Notes: generated by a model not told the origin, from the letters alone. A stretch of 39,596 nt of DNA from an uncultured Bacteroidota bacterium (GCA_913055845.1 CAJXKO010000016.1:1-39596), one strand, 5' to 3'; counted from the stretch's first letter, positions 9,635 to 17,281 are shown. Program-made: numbers and translations.

Positions 9635-9898
9635 CTACGGCCCAAGCGGACGAGACGACGCGAGCACGCGGGCGAGCCACCGGGCCTGGAACGGCAGGAC
9701 AGTGGCCCGCTCTCCGGGCGGATCTTCAAGCACACGGGACTGTGGACGAATCTGCTGCCAACGGGGCCTCCGCTCCTGACGAGCGCGACGCCCCTTGGCC
9801 ACGGCCCACTGCGAGATCTGCTGCACGAGGAGCAGGAGGCTCCGCAGCGGCAGAGCAACCAGCTCCCGGCAAGCCCGAACCAGTGGGGAAGAAATCAT
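9635..9898 (-). CDS. Small arginine-rich protein of unknown function upstream of secD
   Basis: An 87-residue frame starts at the ATG at 9896-9898 and ends at TAG 9635-9637. I do not recognise it. The N-terminal third is hydrophobic to amphipathic (VRACRELVALPLRSLLLLVQQISQW) and the rest is basic with many Arg and Gln. Third codon positions are strongly G/C, as in the neighbours, while the overlapping plus-strand frames give low-complexity Arg/Ser/Pro proteins typical of shadows. The frame can extend upstream to 10000, but that part looks less coding. The gene lies 154 bases before secD on the same strand. It could be a membrane-associated or nucleic-acid-binding peptide; this cannot be decided here. 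Confidence 0.4.
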   Translation of the reverse strand: MISSPLVRACRELVALPLRSLLLLVQQISQWAVAKGRRARQERRPRWQQIRPQSRVLEDPPGERATVLPFQARWLARVLASSRPLGP

Positions 9899-10212
9899 GA
9901 CGGAGACTCGTCGTCCATCAGCGTATCGACGATCATGGAAAATAACGCTTTCGGTGGAATTGTTTCTTCCCGGCATCGAACCGCCCCTCCGCACGACCAA
10001 ATTGTTGGGGGATTCACCCAGGGACTGCGCGACCTTCCGTTCGAACGGCGAACCCAGCGCCCTTCGCCTTACCCGCAGTGTCCCCTGCGAGCAAGCCTTT
10101 GCGGCTGCTTGGACCTCTTGGGCCTATCGTGCTTTCAGCTAATTTGTGTGACACTACACAGCGTTGTCCGGTCTCCCGGCAATCCGCGCCCTCCCAATCG
10201 GTGCATCTTCTC
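9899..10212. other. 314-base divergent spacer before the lipase-like gene
   Basis: This spacer separates the small minus-strand gene from the plus-strand hydrolase gene. I see no convincing coding frame. It holds a perfect 12-base palindrome CCGTTCGAACGG at 10037-10048, and a possible promoter at 10118-10145 that would drive the hydrolase. The GTTCGAA in the palindrome recalls a tRNA T-loop, but no 5-bp T-stem or other tRNA arm surrounds it. Confidence 0.5.
10118..10145 (+). promoter_or_regulatory. Possible promoter for the monoacylglycerol-lipase-like gene
   Basis: TTGGGC at 10118-10123 and TAATTT at 10140-10145 are separated by 16 bases and lie about 68 bases before the ATG at 10213. TAATTTG also loosely resembles the Bacteroidota -7 element. 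This is pattern evidence only. Confidence 0.3.
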
Positions 10213-11079
10213 ATGTCTCCCCCCTCCCACGGTTCGTTCACAACCGCCGACGGGCTTCGGCTCTACACCCAACAATGGACACCCGATCGGGACGCGGCTG
10301 CCACCGTTTTGCTGATCCACGGCTACGCCGAACACTGTGGGCGCTACGATCACGTCGCCCAAGCGCTGGTGGATGCCGGGGCCGCAGTGTACGCTTACGA
10401 CCACCGCGGCTTTGGCCGCTCGGAGGGGCGCCGGGCCTTCGTGGATCACTTTGAGCAGTACTTGGACGACCTCGATCGCTTCCGGGATCACGTGCAGGCC
10501 CATACACCGGACCGTCCCATCTTTCTCTTCGGCCACAGCATGGGCGGGCTCATCGCACTGCTTTCCGCCCTCACACGACGGCTCCCCCACCTTCATGGAC
10601 TCCTCCTCAGCGCACCGGCGATTGAGGTAAACCCCAACCTTGCCCCCCTCCTCCGGAAGGGTGCTCAGCTTCTGGGCCGTCTCGTGCCCACCCTGCCGAC
10701 GGTGCGGTCTCCCCAGGGAGCGATCTCGCGCGATCCGGCAGTCGTGGACGCGGCTACGAACGACCCGCTCAACTATCACGGTCGTACCTTGGCCCGCACT
10801 GGCGCCGAGTTACTGCGTGCTGGAAGGATTGCGCGAGTGCGGCTTCACGAACTGGAGACCCCGTTCCTGGTTCTCCACGGCACGGCTGATCCGCTCGCCA
10901 CTCCGTCCTGGAGCAAGCGCCTCTACCAGCGCGCCGCCGCCCCCGACAAAACTCTCCGACTTTACGACGGCCTCTACCACGAAACCTTCAACGAGCCCGA
11001 ACGGGCAACGGTACTGCGGGACCTACGCACGTGGCTCGCCGCGCGGCTCCCTACGGACTCGTCGACGAACCGAGCGTAA
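10213..11079 (+). CDS. Alpha/beta hydrolase, monoacylglycerol lipase-like
   Basis: The 288-residue serine hydrolase is of the Hydrolase_4 / monoglyceride lipase type, which releases fatty acid from monoacylglycerols or lysophospholipids. It shows the oxyanion region LLIHGYAEHCGRYDHVA, then YAYDHRGFGRSEG, the nucleophile elbow FGHSMGGL, the acid HGTADPLATP, and the catalytic His in LYHETFNEPE, all in family order. The ATG at 10213 matches the family's beginning (SFTTADGLRLYTQQW); the frame is open to 10078 but the added residues look non-coding. No signal peptide is seen, so it is probably cytoplasmic or membrane associated. Its last 29 bases overlap the end of the convergent SIMPL gene. The exact substrate is not decided by sequence. 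Confidence 0.88.
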   Translation: MSPPSHGSFTTADGLRLYTQQWTPDRDAAATVLLIHGYAEHCGRYDHVAQALVDAGAAVYAYDHRGFGRSEGRRAFVDHFEQYLDDLDRFRDHVQAHTPDRPIFLFGHSMGGLIALLSALTRRLPHLHGLLLSAPAIEVNPNLAPLLRKGAQLLGRLVPTLPTVRSPQGAISRDPAVVDAATNDPLNYHGRTLARTGAELLRAGRIARVRLHELETPFLVLHGTADPLATPSWSKRLYQRAAAPDKTLRLYDGLYHETFNEPERATVLRDLRTWLAARLPTDSSTNRA

Positions 11080-11791
11080 AGACCACCTGTACGCGGGCTG
11101 AGACCTCAATCTCACCCGCGGCGTAGGCGTCCGGCTCGGCCTGCCCAGCGTCGCTGGCCTTGGCCATCTCCATCTGGGCAAACCGCGGGGTGGGACGCAC
11201 CGTGTCCAGCGTTTCCTCGGTGATTTTGTGGGCGGGACCGAGCGTGGCCCCGAGCGTCTCGCTCAGCAACTGAGCCTTCTCCCGGGCCGCCTGTGCCGCC
11301 TCGCGCAACGCATCGTTGCGGAGTTGCGACCGATCGCTCAGTTGGTAGTTGATGGCGTCGAGCCGGTTGGCGCCCTTCGCCACCACATCGGCCACGAGTT
11401 GGGGAAGCACCGGGAGGCTGTCGATCTCCACCACCACTTGGCGGGTCGCTTCGTATCCGACGAGTTCGCGCCGGTCCTTCTCATCGTTGTATTCGTAGCG
11501 CGGCTGGAGGCGGAGGCTTTCCATGCGCATTTTCTCCTCCGCAACGTCAAGGTTGCGGACTGCGTTCATTGTGTTTTTTGCCGCCGTAGCGTTTTGGGAT
11601 CGGGCTTCTTGGGCCGTCTCTGCTCGTGTCTCGACCCCGAACCGCACGGTGGCCTGATCGGGCTGGGCAGTGACGGTCCCTTCCCCCTGAACGGTGACGG
11701 TGGACTGATCGGTGTCCTGCGCGGCGGCCGGGACAGCAGCGAAGAGAAGGAGCGAAGCGGCCCATGGGAGCAGACGAAGCAGACGTGTCAT
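11051..11791 (-). CDS. SIMPL domain (DUF541) exported protein
   Basis: A 246-residue exported protein starts at the ATG at 11789-11791 with a clear signal peptide (RLLRLLPWAASLLLFAAVPAAAQD, cut after AAA or AQ). The mature part is a SIMPL/DUF541 domain: TVTVQGEGTVTAQPDQATVRFGVETRAETAQEA, a helical middle, LVGYEATRQVVVEI, and the terminal GEIEVSARVQVVFTLG. Family members form periplasmic oligomers of unclear function; some are linked to signalling or oxidative stress. An earlier in-frame start at 11833 would place 14 residues before the signal peptide. It lies 90 bases after asnS and likely shares its transcript. Its 3' end overlaps the convergent lipase gene. Confidence 0.88.
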   Translation of the reverse strand: MTRLLRLLPWAASLLLFAAVPAAAQDTDQSTVTVQGEGTVTAQPDQATVRFGVETRAETAQEARSQNATAAKNTMNAVRNLDVAEEKMRMESLRLQPRYEYNDEKDRRELVGYEATRQVVVEIDSLPVLPQLVADVVAKGANRLDAINYQLSDRSQLRNDALREAAQAAREKAQLLSETLGATLGPAHKITEETLDTVRPTPRFAQMEMAKASDAGQAEPDAYAAGEIEVSARVQVVFTLGSSTSP

Positions 11792-11881
11792 GTGCCTGAG
11801 CGGAATGGCAGGGAAAAGAGTCAGAAGGGACACTGTAACGGCGCTCTGGCCTCGATTCGTATCGCTCGTGCCGTCGAGGCG

Positions 11882-13444
11882 CTAGGGGTGCAGCCGCGCA
11901 ATCGTCCGCGGGAAGGGAATCGTTTCGCGCACGTGATCACGGCCCGTGATCCAGGAAATCGTCCGCTCCAGTCCCAGCCCAAAACCGCTGTGCGGTACCG
12001 AGCCGAATTTGCGGAGGTCGAGGTACCAGTCGAAGACCTCCTCCGGCAGGTCGTGCGCCTCGATCTGCTCCTTCAGGAAGTCAAGGTCCGTGGCCCGCTC
12101 CCCTCCGCCGATGATTTCACCGTAGCCCTCGGGCGCAAGCACGTCGATGCCCATCGCGAGCCGATCATCCTCCGGGTCGCGCTTCATGTAAAACGCCTTG
12201 ATTTCGGCCGGGAAGCGGTGCACAATCACGGGCCGATCAAAGTGCCAGGTAAGCACCGTTTCGTCGTCGCCCCCGAAGTCGGAGCCCCACTCAAACGTCT
12301 GGGCCGACTCCTTCCAGTCGGGCAGGTTGCGGAGCGATTCCTCGATCTCGTCGACCCGCTTATTGATCTCGATCTCGCGGGCGTCGATCTTGCGCTTCAC
12401 GTGCTTCTTGGCCTGTCCGCGGCGCTTCTGGTTTTCCTCTTTCTCCTCCAGAAGCTCTGCCTTCTCTTCCTTCAGGATCTCTACGCGCCGGTCAATCATC
12501 TCGGCCGTTTCCTCGCTCCGCAGGAGCTCCACTGCCTCGTCGTAGCTGATACGAGGGAACGGCGTCTCGACCTGCTCAAGGACACCCGTGTCCCGATCCA
12601 ACGTCTCCAGTTCCTCTTCGCAATCCGCCAGTACCGCCTGCACGATGTACGCGACAAAGTCCTCTGCCAGCTGGGCGTTCATCTCCAGGTTGTAGAACGC
12701 CATCTCCGGCTCAATCATCCAAAACTCCGTGAGGTGGCGCCGTGTGGCCGACTTTTCGGCACGGAAAGTAGGGCCAAACGTGTAGATCTTGCCGTACGCC
12801 ATGGCCATCGCTTCTCCGTGCAGCTGGCCGCTCTGCGTGAGGTAGGCCGTGTCGTCGTCAAAGTAGTCCAGCTCAAAGAGAGTAGAGGTGCCCTCTACGG
12901 CGTTTCCGGTCAGGATCGGCGCGTCGGTTTGCAAAAAGCCCCGCTCCTGGAAGAACTCGTGGATCGCAGTGATCACGCGGTTCCGGATGCGCATGACCGC
13001 CCACTGGCTCTCACTACGGAGCCATAGGTGGCGGTGCTCCATCAAAAAATCGATGCCGTGCTCTTTGGGCGTGATGGGGTATCCCCCGGAGGGACCGAGC
13101 TCGCGGATGGCATCAACCTGCAACTCGTAGCCCCCGGGCGCACGCTCGTCGGCACTTACGCTGCCCGTAATTTCGAGGGCGGTTTCCTGCCGGGCGTCGT
13201 CGGCCACGGCCCAGCTGTCCTCATCCACCGCGTCCTGCGGGACCACGCACTGCACGAAGCCCGAGCCGTCGCGCAGAATGAGAAACTTGATTCCGCCCGA
13301 CCCGCGCTGGTTGTGAAGCCAACCTTTGAGGGTGACGGTCTCGTCGACGTGATCGGCAAGGTCCTCAATGCGGGTGAAGTCTTCGATGGCACCCCCCTCC
13401 CGTTCAGGACTGAGCGTAGGGGCAGACTCGTCGGCGTCGGACAT
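11882..13444 (-). CDS. asnS: Asparaginyl-tRNA synthetase with a charged helical insertion
   Basis: This class IIb synthetase charges tRNA-Asn with asparagine in the cytoplasm. From the ATG at 13442-13444 it has 520 residues, well above the roughly 430-470 usual for bacteria. An OB-fold anticodon domain (about 22-115, [23 protein letters not shown]) is followed by the catalytic domain. This has [31 protein letters not shown], motif 2 [28 protein letters not shown] and motif 3 [17 protein letters not shown], ending in [10 protein letters not shown]. The extra length is mainly residues 311-382, a Lys/Glu/Arg-rich helical segment between YDEAVELL and [12 protein letters not shown], where compact enzymes have a short loop. 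It sits between the UbiA-like gene and the SIMPL gene on the same strand. Confidence 0.96.
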   Translation of the reverse strand: MSDADESAPTLSPEREGGAIEDFTRIEDLADHVDETVTLKGWLHNQRGSGGIKFLILRDGSGFVQCVVPQDAVDEDSWAVADDARQETALEITGSVSADERAPGGYELQVDAIRELGPSGGYPITPKEHGIDFLMEHRHLWLRSESQWAVMRIRNRVITAIHEFFQERGFLQTDAPILTGNAVEGTSTLFELDYFDDDTAYLTQSGQLHGEAMAMAYGKIYTFGPTFRAEKSATRRHLTEFWMIEPEMAFYNLEMNAQLAEDFVAYIVQAVLADCEEELETLDRDTGVLEQVETPFPRISYDEAVELLRSEETAEMIDRRVEILKEEKAELLEEKEENQKRRGQAKKHVKRKIDAREIEINKRVDEIEESLRNLPDWKESAQTFEWGSDFGGDDETVLTWHFDRPVIVHRFPAEIKAFYMKRDPEDDRLAMGIDVLAPEGYGEIIGGGERATDLDFLKEQIEAHDLPEEVFDWYLDLRKFGSVPHSGFGLGLERTISWITGRDHVRETIPFPRTIARLHP

Positions 13445-13558
13445 GCGTAGGGAGAAGCTGATGGAACACAAACGGAGAAGGATGCGGACCCTGCCGGCCC
13501 CGCATCGTCCACGTGATACATCGGCGCGGGCTGAGGTTCCAGTCGCGGCTCGGCTTCG

Positions 13559-14413
13559 TCAGACCATCATCCAGGCGACCAGGGCGGGCACAAGGGGCCA
13601 CGCCACTACGAGGTCGGCGAGCAAGGCGTCGCGGGGCCGGGAGGGCTCCAACCTCCACACCGCTCCCCCCATGAGCAGCAGTCCAATCGCGTCGAGCCCC
13701 AACAGGGGAGGCGGAGTCCCGAACGCATACACCAGCCCCACCCCTAGTGCCGCGATGAAGAGCAGAACCGAGGCGAGCCCACGCACTTGTGCTTTCGCCC
13801 AGCCGGCAGCCCAAGGCGCGAGATCCATCTCCGCGTCCCCCGCCCGATCGCTCCAGTCCGCGAGCAGTAGGTTCGGAAGAATGAACAACCACCGGTACAC
13901 GAGGAATAGCAGCGGCGCAAAGCCAAGGGGTCGCCCCGCCTCCACCAGAGGCAACAGCGTGCCTCCCACCGCCCAGACGCCCGCAATGACAAGGGGCTTG
14001 GAGGTCCCTCGCAGAAGCGACCCCGCCCGTCCACAGGGCCACACGTGAAGCAATGCAAGTCCCCCCAGCACGACGATCCACAACAGCGTCGTCCACTCCA
14101 ACATCACCAGCATCGCCCCACCCAGCGCAAAAAGCACCGCCGTTTCCGCCGCCAGCCAATCTAGGTGGGCCCGTACCCATGCCACCCGCTCCGGCCGGTT
14201 GATGCGGTCCTCCGCGGGCGCCGCCCAACCTCGATCCGCGGCGTACACCAGCGCTACCCCACAAACACCCGCGACGACGAGCGGAAAATCCACCGGCACG
14301 CCAAGCAAACCATACGTCCCAAGGAGTAGAGCGGCGGCCACGCCCCCCACCGGCACAGGATCGTGAAAAACCGCTCCCCTCAGGAACGTGGACGACGGGG
14401 CAGTCGGGTACAT
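13559..14413 (-). CDS. UbiA-like prenyltransferase family membrane protein
   Basis: The 284-residue very hydrophobic protein has about eight or nine membrane segments. Two Asp-rich loops are placed as in the UbiA superfamily: YAADRGWAAPAEDRINRPER at about 57-77, and LLADWSDRAGDAEMD after the middle segments, the latter keeping a D-x3-D-x3-D pattern. UbiA enzymes transfer prenyl groups to aromatic or other acceptors, for example in quinone, haem or lipid synthesis. The first motif here lacks the usual Asn, so catalysis is uncertain. The start at the ATG at 14411-14413 is preferred over one 30 codons upstream because the hydrophobic core follows soon after. It lies 114 bases before asnS on the same strand. 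Confidence 0.65.
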   Translation of the reverse strand: MYPTAPSSTFLRGAVFHDPVPVGGVAAALLLGTYGLLGVPVDFPLVVAGVCGVALVYAADRGWAAPAEDRINRPERVAWVRAHLDWLAAETAVLFALGGAMLVMLEWTTLLWIVVLGGLALLHVWPCGRAGSLLRGTSKPLVIAGVWAVGGTLLPLVEAGRPLGFAPLLFLVYRWLFILPNLLLADWSDRAGDAEMDLAPWAAGWAKAQVRGLASVLLFIAALGVGLVYAFGTPPPLLGLDAIGLLLMGGAVWRLEPSRPRDALLADLVVAWPLVPALVAWMMV

Positions 14414-14547
14414 AGATAGGGAGATGTCCGGAAAACAGCTGGACCGTTTCTCAACAAACACGTGAAATATACCGTGGGGACCCACACGCCCTTCCCCGCG
14501 CAACGCCCCACAACAGATTGTTCATAGCAATTCTGCCGCCGATCAGT

Positions 14548-14553
14548 TACGAT
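14548..14553 (+). promoter_or_regulatory. Possible pckA -10 element
   Basis: TACGAT at 14548-14553 could be a -10 element, with only a weak -35 (TAGCAA at 14525-14530, 17-base spacing). It would start transcription near 14560, about 80 bases before the pckA ATG and just upstream of the palindrome at 14570-14581. The similar TACGTT appears in candidate promoters of fbp and uppS. Confidence 0.3.
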
Positions 14554-14567
14554 GGAACTCCGCTCAG

Positions 14568-14584
14568 CCGGAAGCGCTTCCAAG
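14568..14584. promoter_or_regulatory. LacI-family-like palindromic operator upstream of pckA
   Basis: The sequence CCGGAAGCGCTTCCAAG contains the perfect 12-base palindrome GGAAGCGCTTCC (14570-14581), centred on CG as in LacI-family and catabolite-control (cre-like) operators. It lies 58 bases before the pckA ATG, in non-coding sequence just downstream of the likely promoter, a position suited to repression. The fbp promoter carries a site identical at 14 of 17 positions (38984-39000). No regulator gene for it is in the window. Confidence 0.5.
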
Positions 14585-14639
14585 CTCTCCGATCACCGGC
14601 TCCCTTTCGATTGGATCCGTGGACTCAACGCCTGTTTGT

Positions 14640-16247
14640 ATGCCGATCCCCAGCCACGTCACCTCGCACCTGCGTGACCTTCAACTCTCTCCCGACACGA
14701 TTCACTACAACCTAAAACCACCCCGGCTTTACGAAAAAGCCCTCGACCGCGACGAGGGCGTCCTCGCAGCGGACGGGCCCCTGGTGACCCGCACGGACCC
14801 GTTCACGGGTCGCAGTCCAAAGGACCGCTTCATTGTGCGCAACGAGGCGGTGGCCGACACCATCAACTGGGGCGAAGTGAACCAACCCACGGACCGCGAA
14901 ACATTCAATCATCTACACGAGCGGATGGCCGAGCACGCGGAGGGGCGCGACCTCTTTGTGCAGGATCTCTACGCCGGGTGGGACGAGAACTACCGCCTGC
15001 CCGTCCGCATCGTCACCGAAAAGGCGTGGCACAGCCTCTTTGCCCGCAACATGTTCGTGCGGCCCGATGGGCCCGTGCCGGACGCGTTTGAGCCTGGCTT
15101 CACGGTGGTGGATCTTTGCGAGTTTGAGGCCGAGCCGGGGCGGGACGGTACCAATTCGGAGGCCGCGATCTTCGTCGACATCGGGCAGAATCTGATCCTG
15201 ATCGGCGGGACTCACTACGGCGGGGAGATCAAGAAGTCGATCTTCTCGGTGCTCAACTACCTGCTTACGGACGAGGGCGTACTGCCCATGCACTGCTCGG
15301 CCAACGAGGGCGACGACGGGAGCACGGCGGTCTTCTTCGGGCTTAGCGGCACGGGCAAGACCACCCTTTCGGCCGACGCGAGCCGCACGCTGATTGGCGA
15401 CGACGAGCACGGCTGGAGCGACCGGGGCGTCTACAACTTCGAGGGCGGATGCTACGCGAAGATGATCGACATCACTCCCGAGAGCGAGCCCGAGATCCAC
15501 GCCACAACCAAGGAATTCGGGACAATCCTCGAGAACGTGATCCTAGAGGACGACACCCGCGAGCCGGACTTCTCAGACGACACGATCACGCAGAACACCC
15601 GCGGCTCGTATCCCCTCTCCACCCTCCCCCACACCGCCGAGGACGGGCAGGGCGCCCATCCCGATCACGTCCTCTTCCTCACCTACGACGCGTTCGGCGT
15701 CCTGCCGCCGGTCTCGGAGCTTACGCCCGAGCAGGCGATGTACCACTTCCTTAGCGGTTACACGGCGAAGGTGGCAGGCACGGAGGCAGGCGTAAGTGAG
15801 CCGAAGGCGACGTTTAGCACCTGCTTCGGCGAGCCGTTTATGGTCCGTGATCCATCGGTTTACGCCGACCTGCTGGGGCAGAAAATTCGACGCCACGACA
15901 CGGACTGCTGGCTCGTGAACACGGGCATGACGGGCGGTCCTTACGGCGTAGGGCATCGGATGGAGCTCGACCACACCCGCGCCATGGTCGATGCCATCCT
16001 GGATGGCACGCTGGCGGACGCCCCCCGCACCCGCGATCCGGTATTCGGCCTCTCCATTCCCGACCGGGTCCCCGGCGTCCCAGATCCGGTCCTCATGCCG
16101 CGACAGACGTGGGACGACCCGACGGCGTATGACCGTCGCGCTCGTGAGTTGGGACAGGCCTTCGCCGAGAACTTTGAACCATACGCTGAGTCGGTGGCCC
16201 CGGAGGTGCGCGCCGCCGGCCCATCGCTAGAGACAGCCGGTCAGTAA
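14640..16247 (+). CDS. pckA: Phosphoenolpyruvate carboxykinase (ATP)
   Basis: PckA converts oxaloacetate and ATP to phosphoenolpyruvate, ADP and CO2, opening gluconeogenesis. From the ATG at 14640 the protein has 535 residues, normal for the ATP-dependent type; a GTG at 14619 would add seven. Motifs are FTGRSPKDRF, the THYGGEIKKSIFSVLNYLL substrate-binding stretch, and MHCSANEG. The kinase-1a loop GLSGTGKT (about 234-241, Lys240) is followed by LIGDDEHGWSDRGVYNFEGG and DAFGVLPPVSELTPEQAMYHF, then NTGMTGGPYGVG. The presence of a P-loop of this form and the overall pattern exclude the GTP-dependent family. It stands alone on the plus strand with a candidate operator upstream that also occurs before fbp, suggesting joint control of gluconeogenesis. 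Confidence 0.97.
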   Translation: MPIPSHVTSHLRDLQLSPDTIHYNLKPPRLYEKALDRDEGVLAADGPLVTRTDPFTGRSPKDRFIVRNEAVADTINWGEVNQPTDRETFNHLHERMAEHAEGRDLFVQDLYAGWDENYRLPVRIVTEKAWHSLFARNMFVRPDGPVPDAFEPGFTVVDLCEFEAEPGRDGTNSEAAIFVDIGQNLILIGGTHYGGEIKKSIFSVLNYLLTDEGVLPMHCSANEGDDGSTAVFFGLSGTGKTTLSADASRTLIGDDEHGWSDRGVYNFEGGCYAKMIDITPESEPEIHATTKEFGTILENVILEDDTREPDFSDDTITQNTRGSYPLSTLPHTAEDGQGAHPDHVLFLTYDAFGVLPPVSELTPEQAMYHFLSGYTAKVAGTEAGVSEPKATFSTCFGEPFMVRDPSVYADLLGQKIRRHDTDCWLVNTGMTGGPYGVGHRMELDHTRAMVDAILDGTLADAPRTRDPVFGLSIPDRVPGVPDPVLMPRQTWDDPTAYDRRARELGQAFAENFEPYAESVAPEVRAAGPSLETAGQ

Positions 16248-16354
16248 CGGCGCATCGGTACTGGTCGACGGAACGGGGCGTATGCGGCCAGTCGTTTGCT
16301 GCTGGCGAGCGGCGCATGCGTCCCGTGTTCTGCGCACCCGTCCATCCCCACGCA

Positions 16355-16498
16355 ATGAGTGGCTGCCCGGTCCATTCCAGCAACGAGCGAGGACCGTCCG
16401 ACGAGAGCGTCGGGACTGTTCGGTGGGACCTCGTTTTCCTAACGTTAGCGGTGGGGATGCTGGCGCTGATCCTAGTTGTGGCCTGGAAACTTCCCTGA
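16355..16498 (+). CDS. Small single-pass membrane protein, 47 residues
   Basis: The short frame from the ATG at 16355 to TGA at 16496-16498 encodes a polar Ser/Glu-rich N-terminus (about 23 residues). This is followed by one clear membrane segment (WDLVFLTLAVGMLALILVVAW at about 24-44) and a three-residue tail. No family is recognised. A well-formed hydrophobic segment and G/C-rich third positions favour a real gene. It lies 107 bases after pckA on the same strand and ends 42 bases before the terminator of the opposing tRNA gene. It could be a small membrane subunit or regulator; it may also be chance. Confidence 0.45.
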   Translation: MSGCPVHSSNERGPSDESVGTVRWDLVFLTLAVGMLALILVVAWKLP

Positions 16499-16540
16499 CC
16501 CGGTCGCAACATCGAAGACTCTTTTCCCTACCGAGGCAAA

Positions 16541-16574
16541 TAAAAAGCCCACTTCCGGTCTGGAAGCGGGCTTT
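16541..16574 (-). terminator. Rho-independent terminator downstream of tRNA-Gly
   Basis: Arms AAAGCCC-A-CTTCC (16544-16556) and GGAAG-C-GGGCTTT (16562-16574) pair at 12 of 13 positions around a 5-base loop. Read on the minus strand, the stem is followed by TTTTTATTTG, a good U-tract. It lies 11 bases beyond the 3' end of the tRNA gene and would stop minus-strand transcription from asd, the acetyltransferase and the tRNA. The plus-strand U-tract is poor, so it acts mainly in one direction. Confidence 0.8.
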
Positions 16575-16585
16575 GACTTGAGTAG

Positions 16586-16658
16586 AGCGGGCGATGGGAT
16601 TCGAACCCACGACCTTCTGCATGGCAAGCAGATGCTCTAGCCGCTGAGCTACGCCCGC
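16586..16658 (-). tRNA. tRNA-Gly (anticodon GCC)
   Basis: On the minus strand a 73-base cloverleaf folds cleanly. Acceptor arms GCGGGCG and CGCCCGC pair in full with discriminator U. The D arm has GCTC/GAGC, and the anticodon stem TCTGC/GCAGA encloses the loop TTGCCAT. The T arm has GTGGG/CCCAT with loop TTCGAAT (one G-T pair). The anticodon GCC (plus-strand 16623-16625) reads GGC and GGU glycine codons. The 3' CCA is not encoded. A terminator follows directly, and the acetyltransferase gene lies 45 bases upstream on the same strand. Confidence 0.97.
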
Positions 16659-16703
16659 GCCGTAATGTCACTGGTAGGACGGAGCGGCGACGCATGCGTT
16701 CCG

Positions 16704-17228
16704 TCAGAAACCGATCTTTTTGGATCCTTCGTCGTCTTCGGGATCGTCAGCCACCTCCTGCTCAATGGTGAGGGTGAGGGTGAGGGGTTGAGCCCCCTGC
16801 TGGGCCCAGAAGGCCCGCCCGGCCTCGTTGGCCACCAGCACGTTGAAGCGAAGGCGCCGCGCCCCAACCCGGTCCGTCCAGTCGCGCATCGCGTCCACGA
16901 GCTGGGTGCCAATCCCGTCGCGCCGATCGTCCGGGCGCACGTAGAGCTCATCTAGGTAGACCTCCGAGCTCTCCTCATAGATGGGCGGCGGGCCCCACTG
17001 GTGCGCCGTCGCGAAGCCCGCAATTTCCTCGTTCACTTCCGCCACGTAGACGCGGTACGTCTCATCCTCCAGCCACAGAGGGAAGTCATTGTCCCACCGG
17101 TCGCGAGCATCCTCCGCGACCCCAAACCGGTCCTCAATCTGGCCCTGTTCGTCCAACAGCCGGACCCACAAGTCGCCCACGGGTGCTTGGTCCTCGAGTT
17201 GAGCACTACGGACATCGGGGTAGGACAT
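16704..17228 (-). CDS. GNAT family N-acetyltransferase
   Basis: The 174-residue protein has the GNAT fold: an N-terminal strand-helix (VRSAQLEDQAPVGDLWVRLL), then YVAEVNEEIAGFATA, then the acetyl-CoA-binding motif EVYLDELYVRPDDRRDGIGTQLVDAMRDW. The last contains the R/Q-x-x-G-x-G/A-like DDRRDGIGTQL loop. It ends with RLRFNVLVANEAGRAFWAQQGAQPLTLTL. GNAT enzymes transfer acetyl groups from acetyl-CoA to amines; nothing here fixes the acceptor. The last residues (DDPEDDEGSKK) form an acidic tail. The gene starts 53 bases after asd ends, on the same strand, suggesting co-transcription, and runs on toward tRNA-Gly. Confidence 0.88.
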   Translation of the reverse strand: MSYPDVRSAQLEDQAPVGDLWVRLLDEQGQIEDRFGVAEDARDRWDNDFPLWLEDETYRVYVAEVNEEIAGFATAHQWGPPPIYEESSEVYLDELYVRPDDRRDGIGTQLVDAMRDWTDRVGARRLRFNVLVANEAGRAFWAQQGAQPLTLTLTIEQEVADDPEDDEGSKKIGF

Positions 17229-17281
17229 CGGAGTAGAGCGTGTGGGAGGGAAGGCTGCGGGTGGTGCAGGGCGGGAGGAGG

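Noticed and set aside
10030-10060. GTTCGAA resembling a tRNA T-loop
   Set aside because: No five-base T-stem, anticodon arm or acceptor stem can be drawn around it; a 12-base palindrome explains the sequence.
11228-13027. Long plus-strand open frame (599 codons) opposite asnS and the SIMPL gene
   Set aside because: Both minus-strand genes have full family motifs over the same bases. The plus-strand product is His/Arg/Leu-rich with no recognisable domain, a usual antisense shadow in GC-rich DNA.
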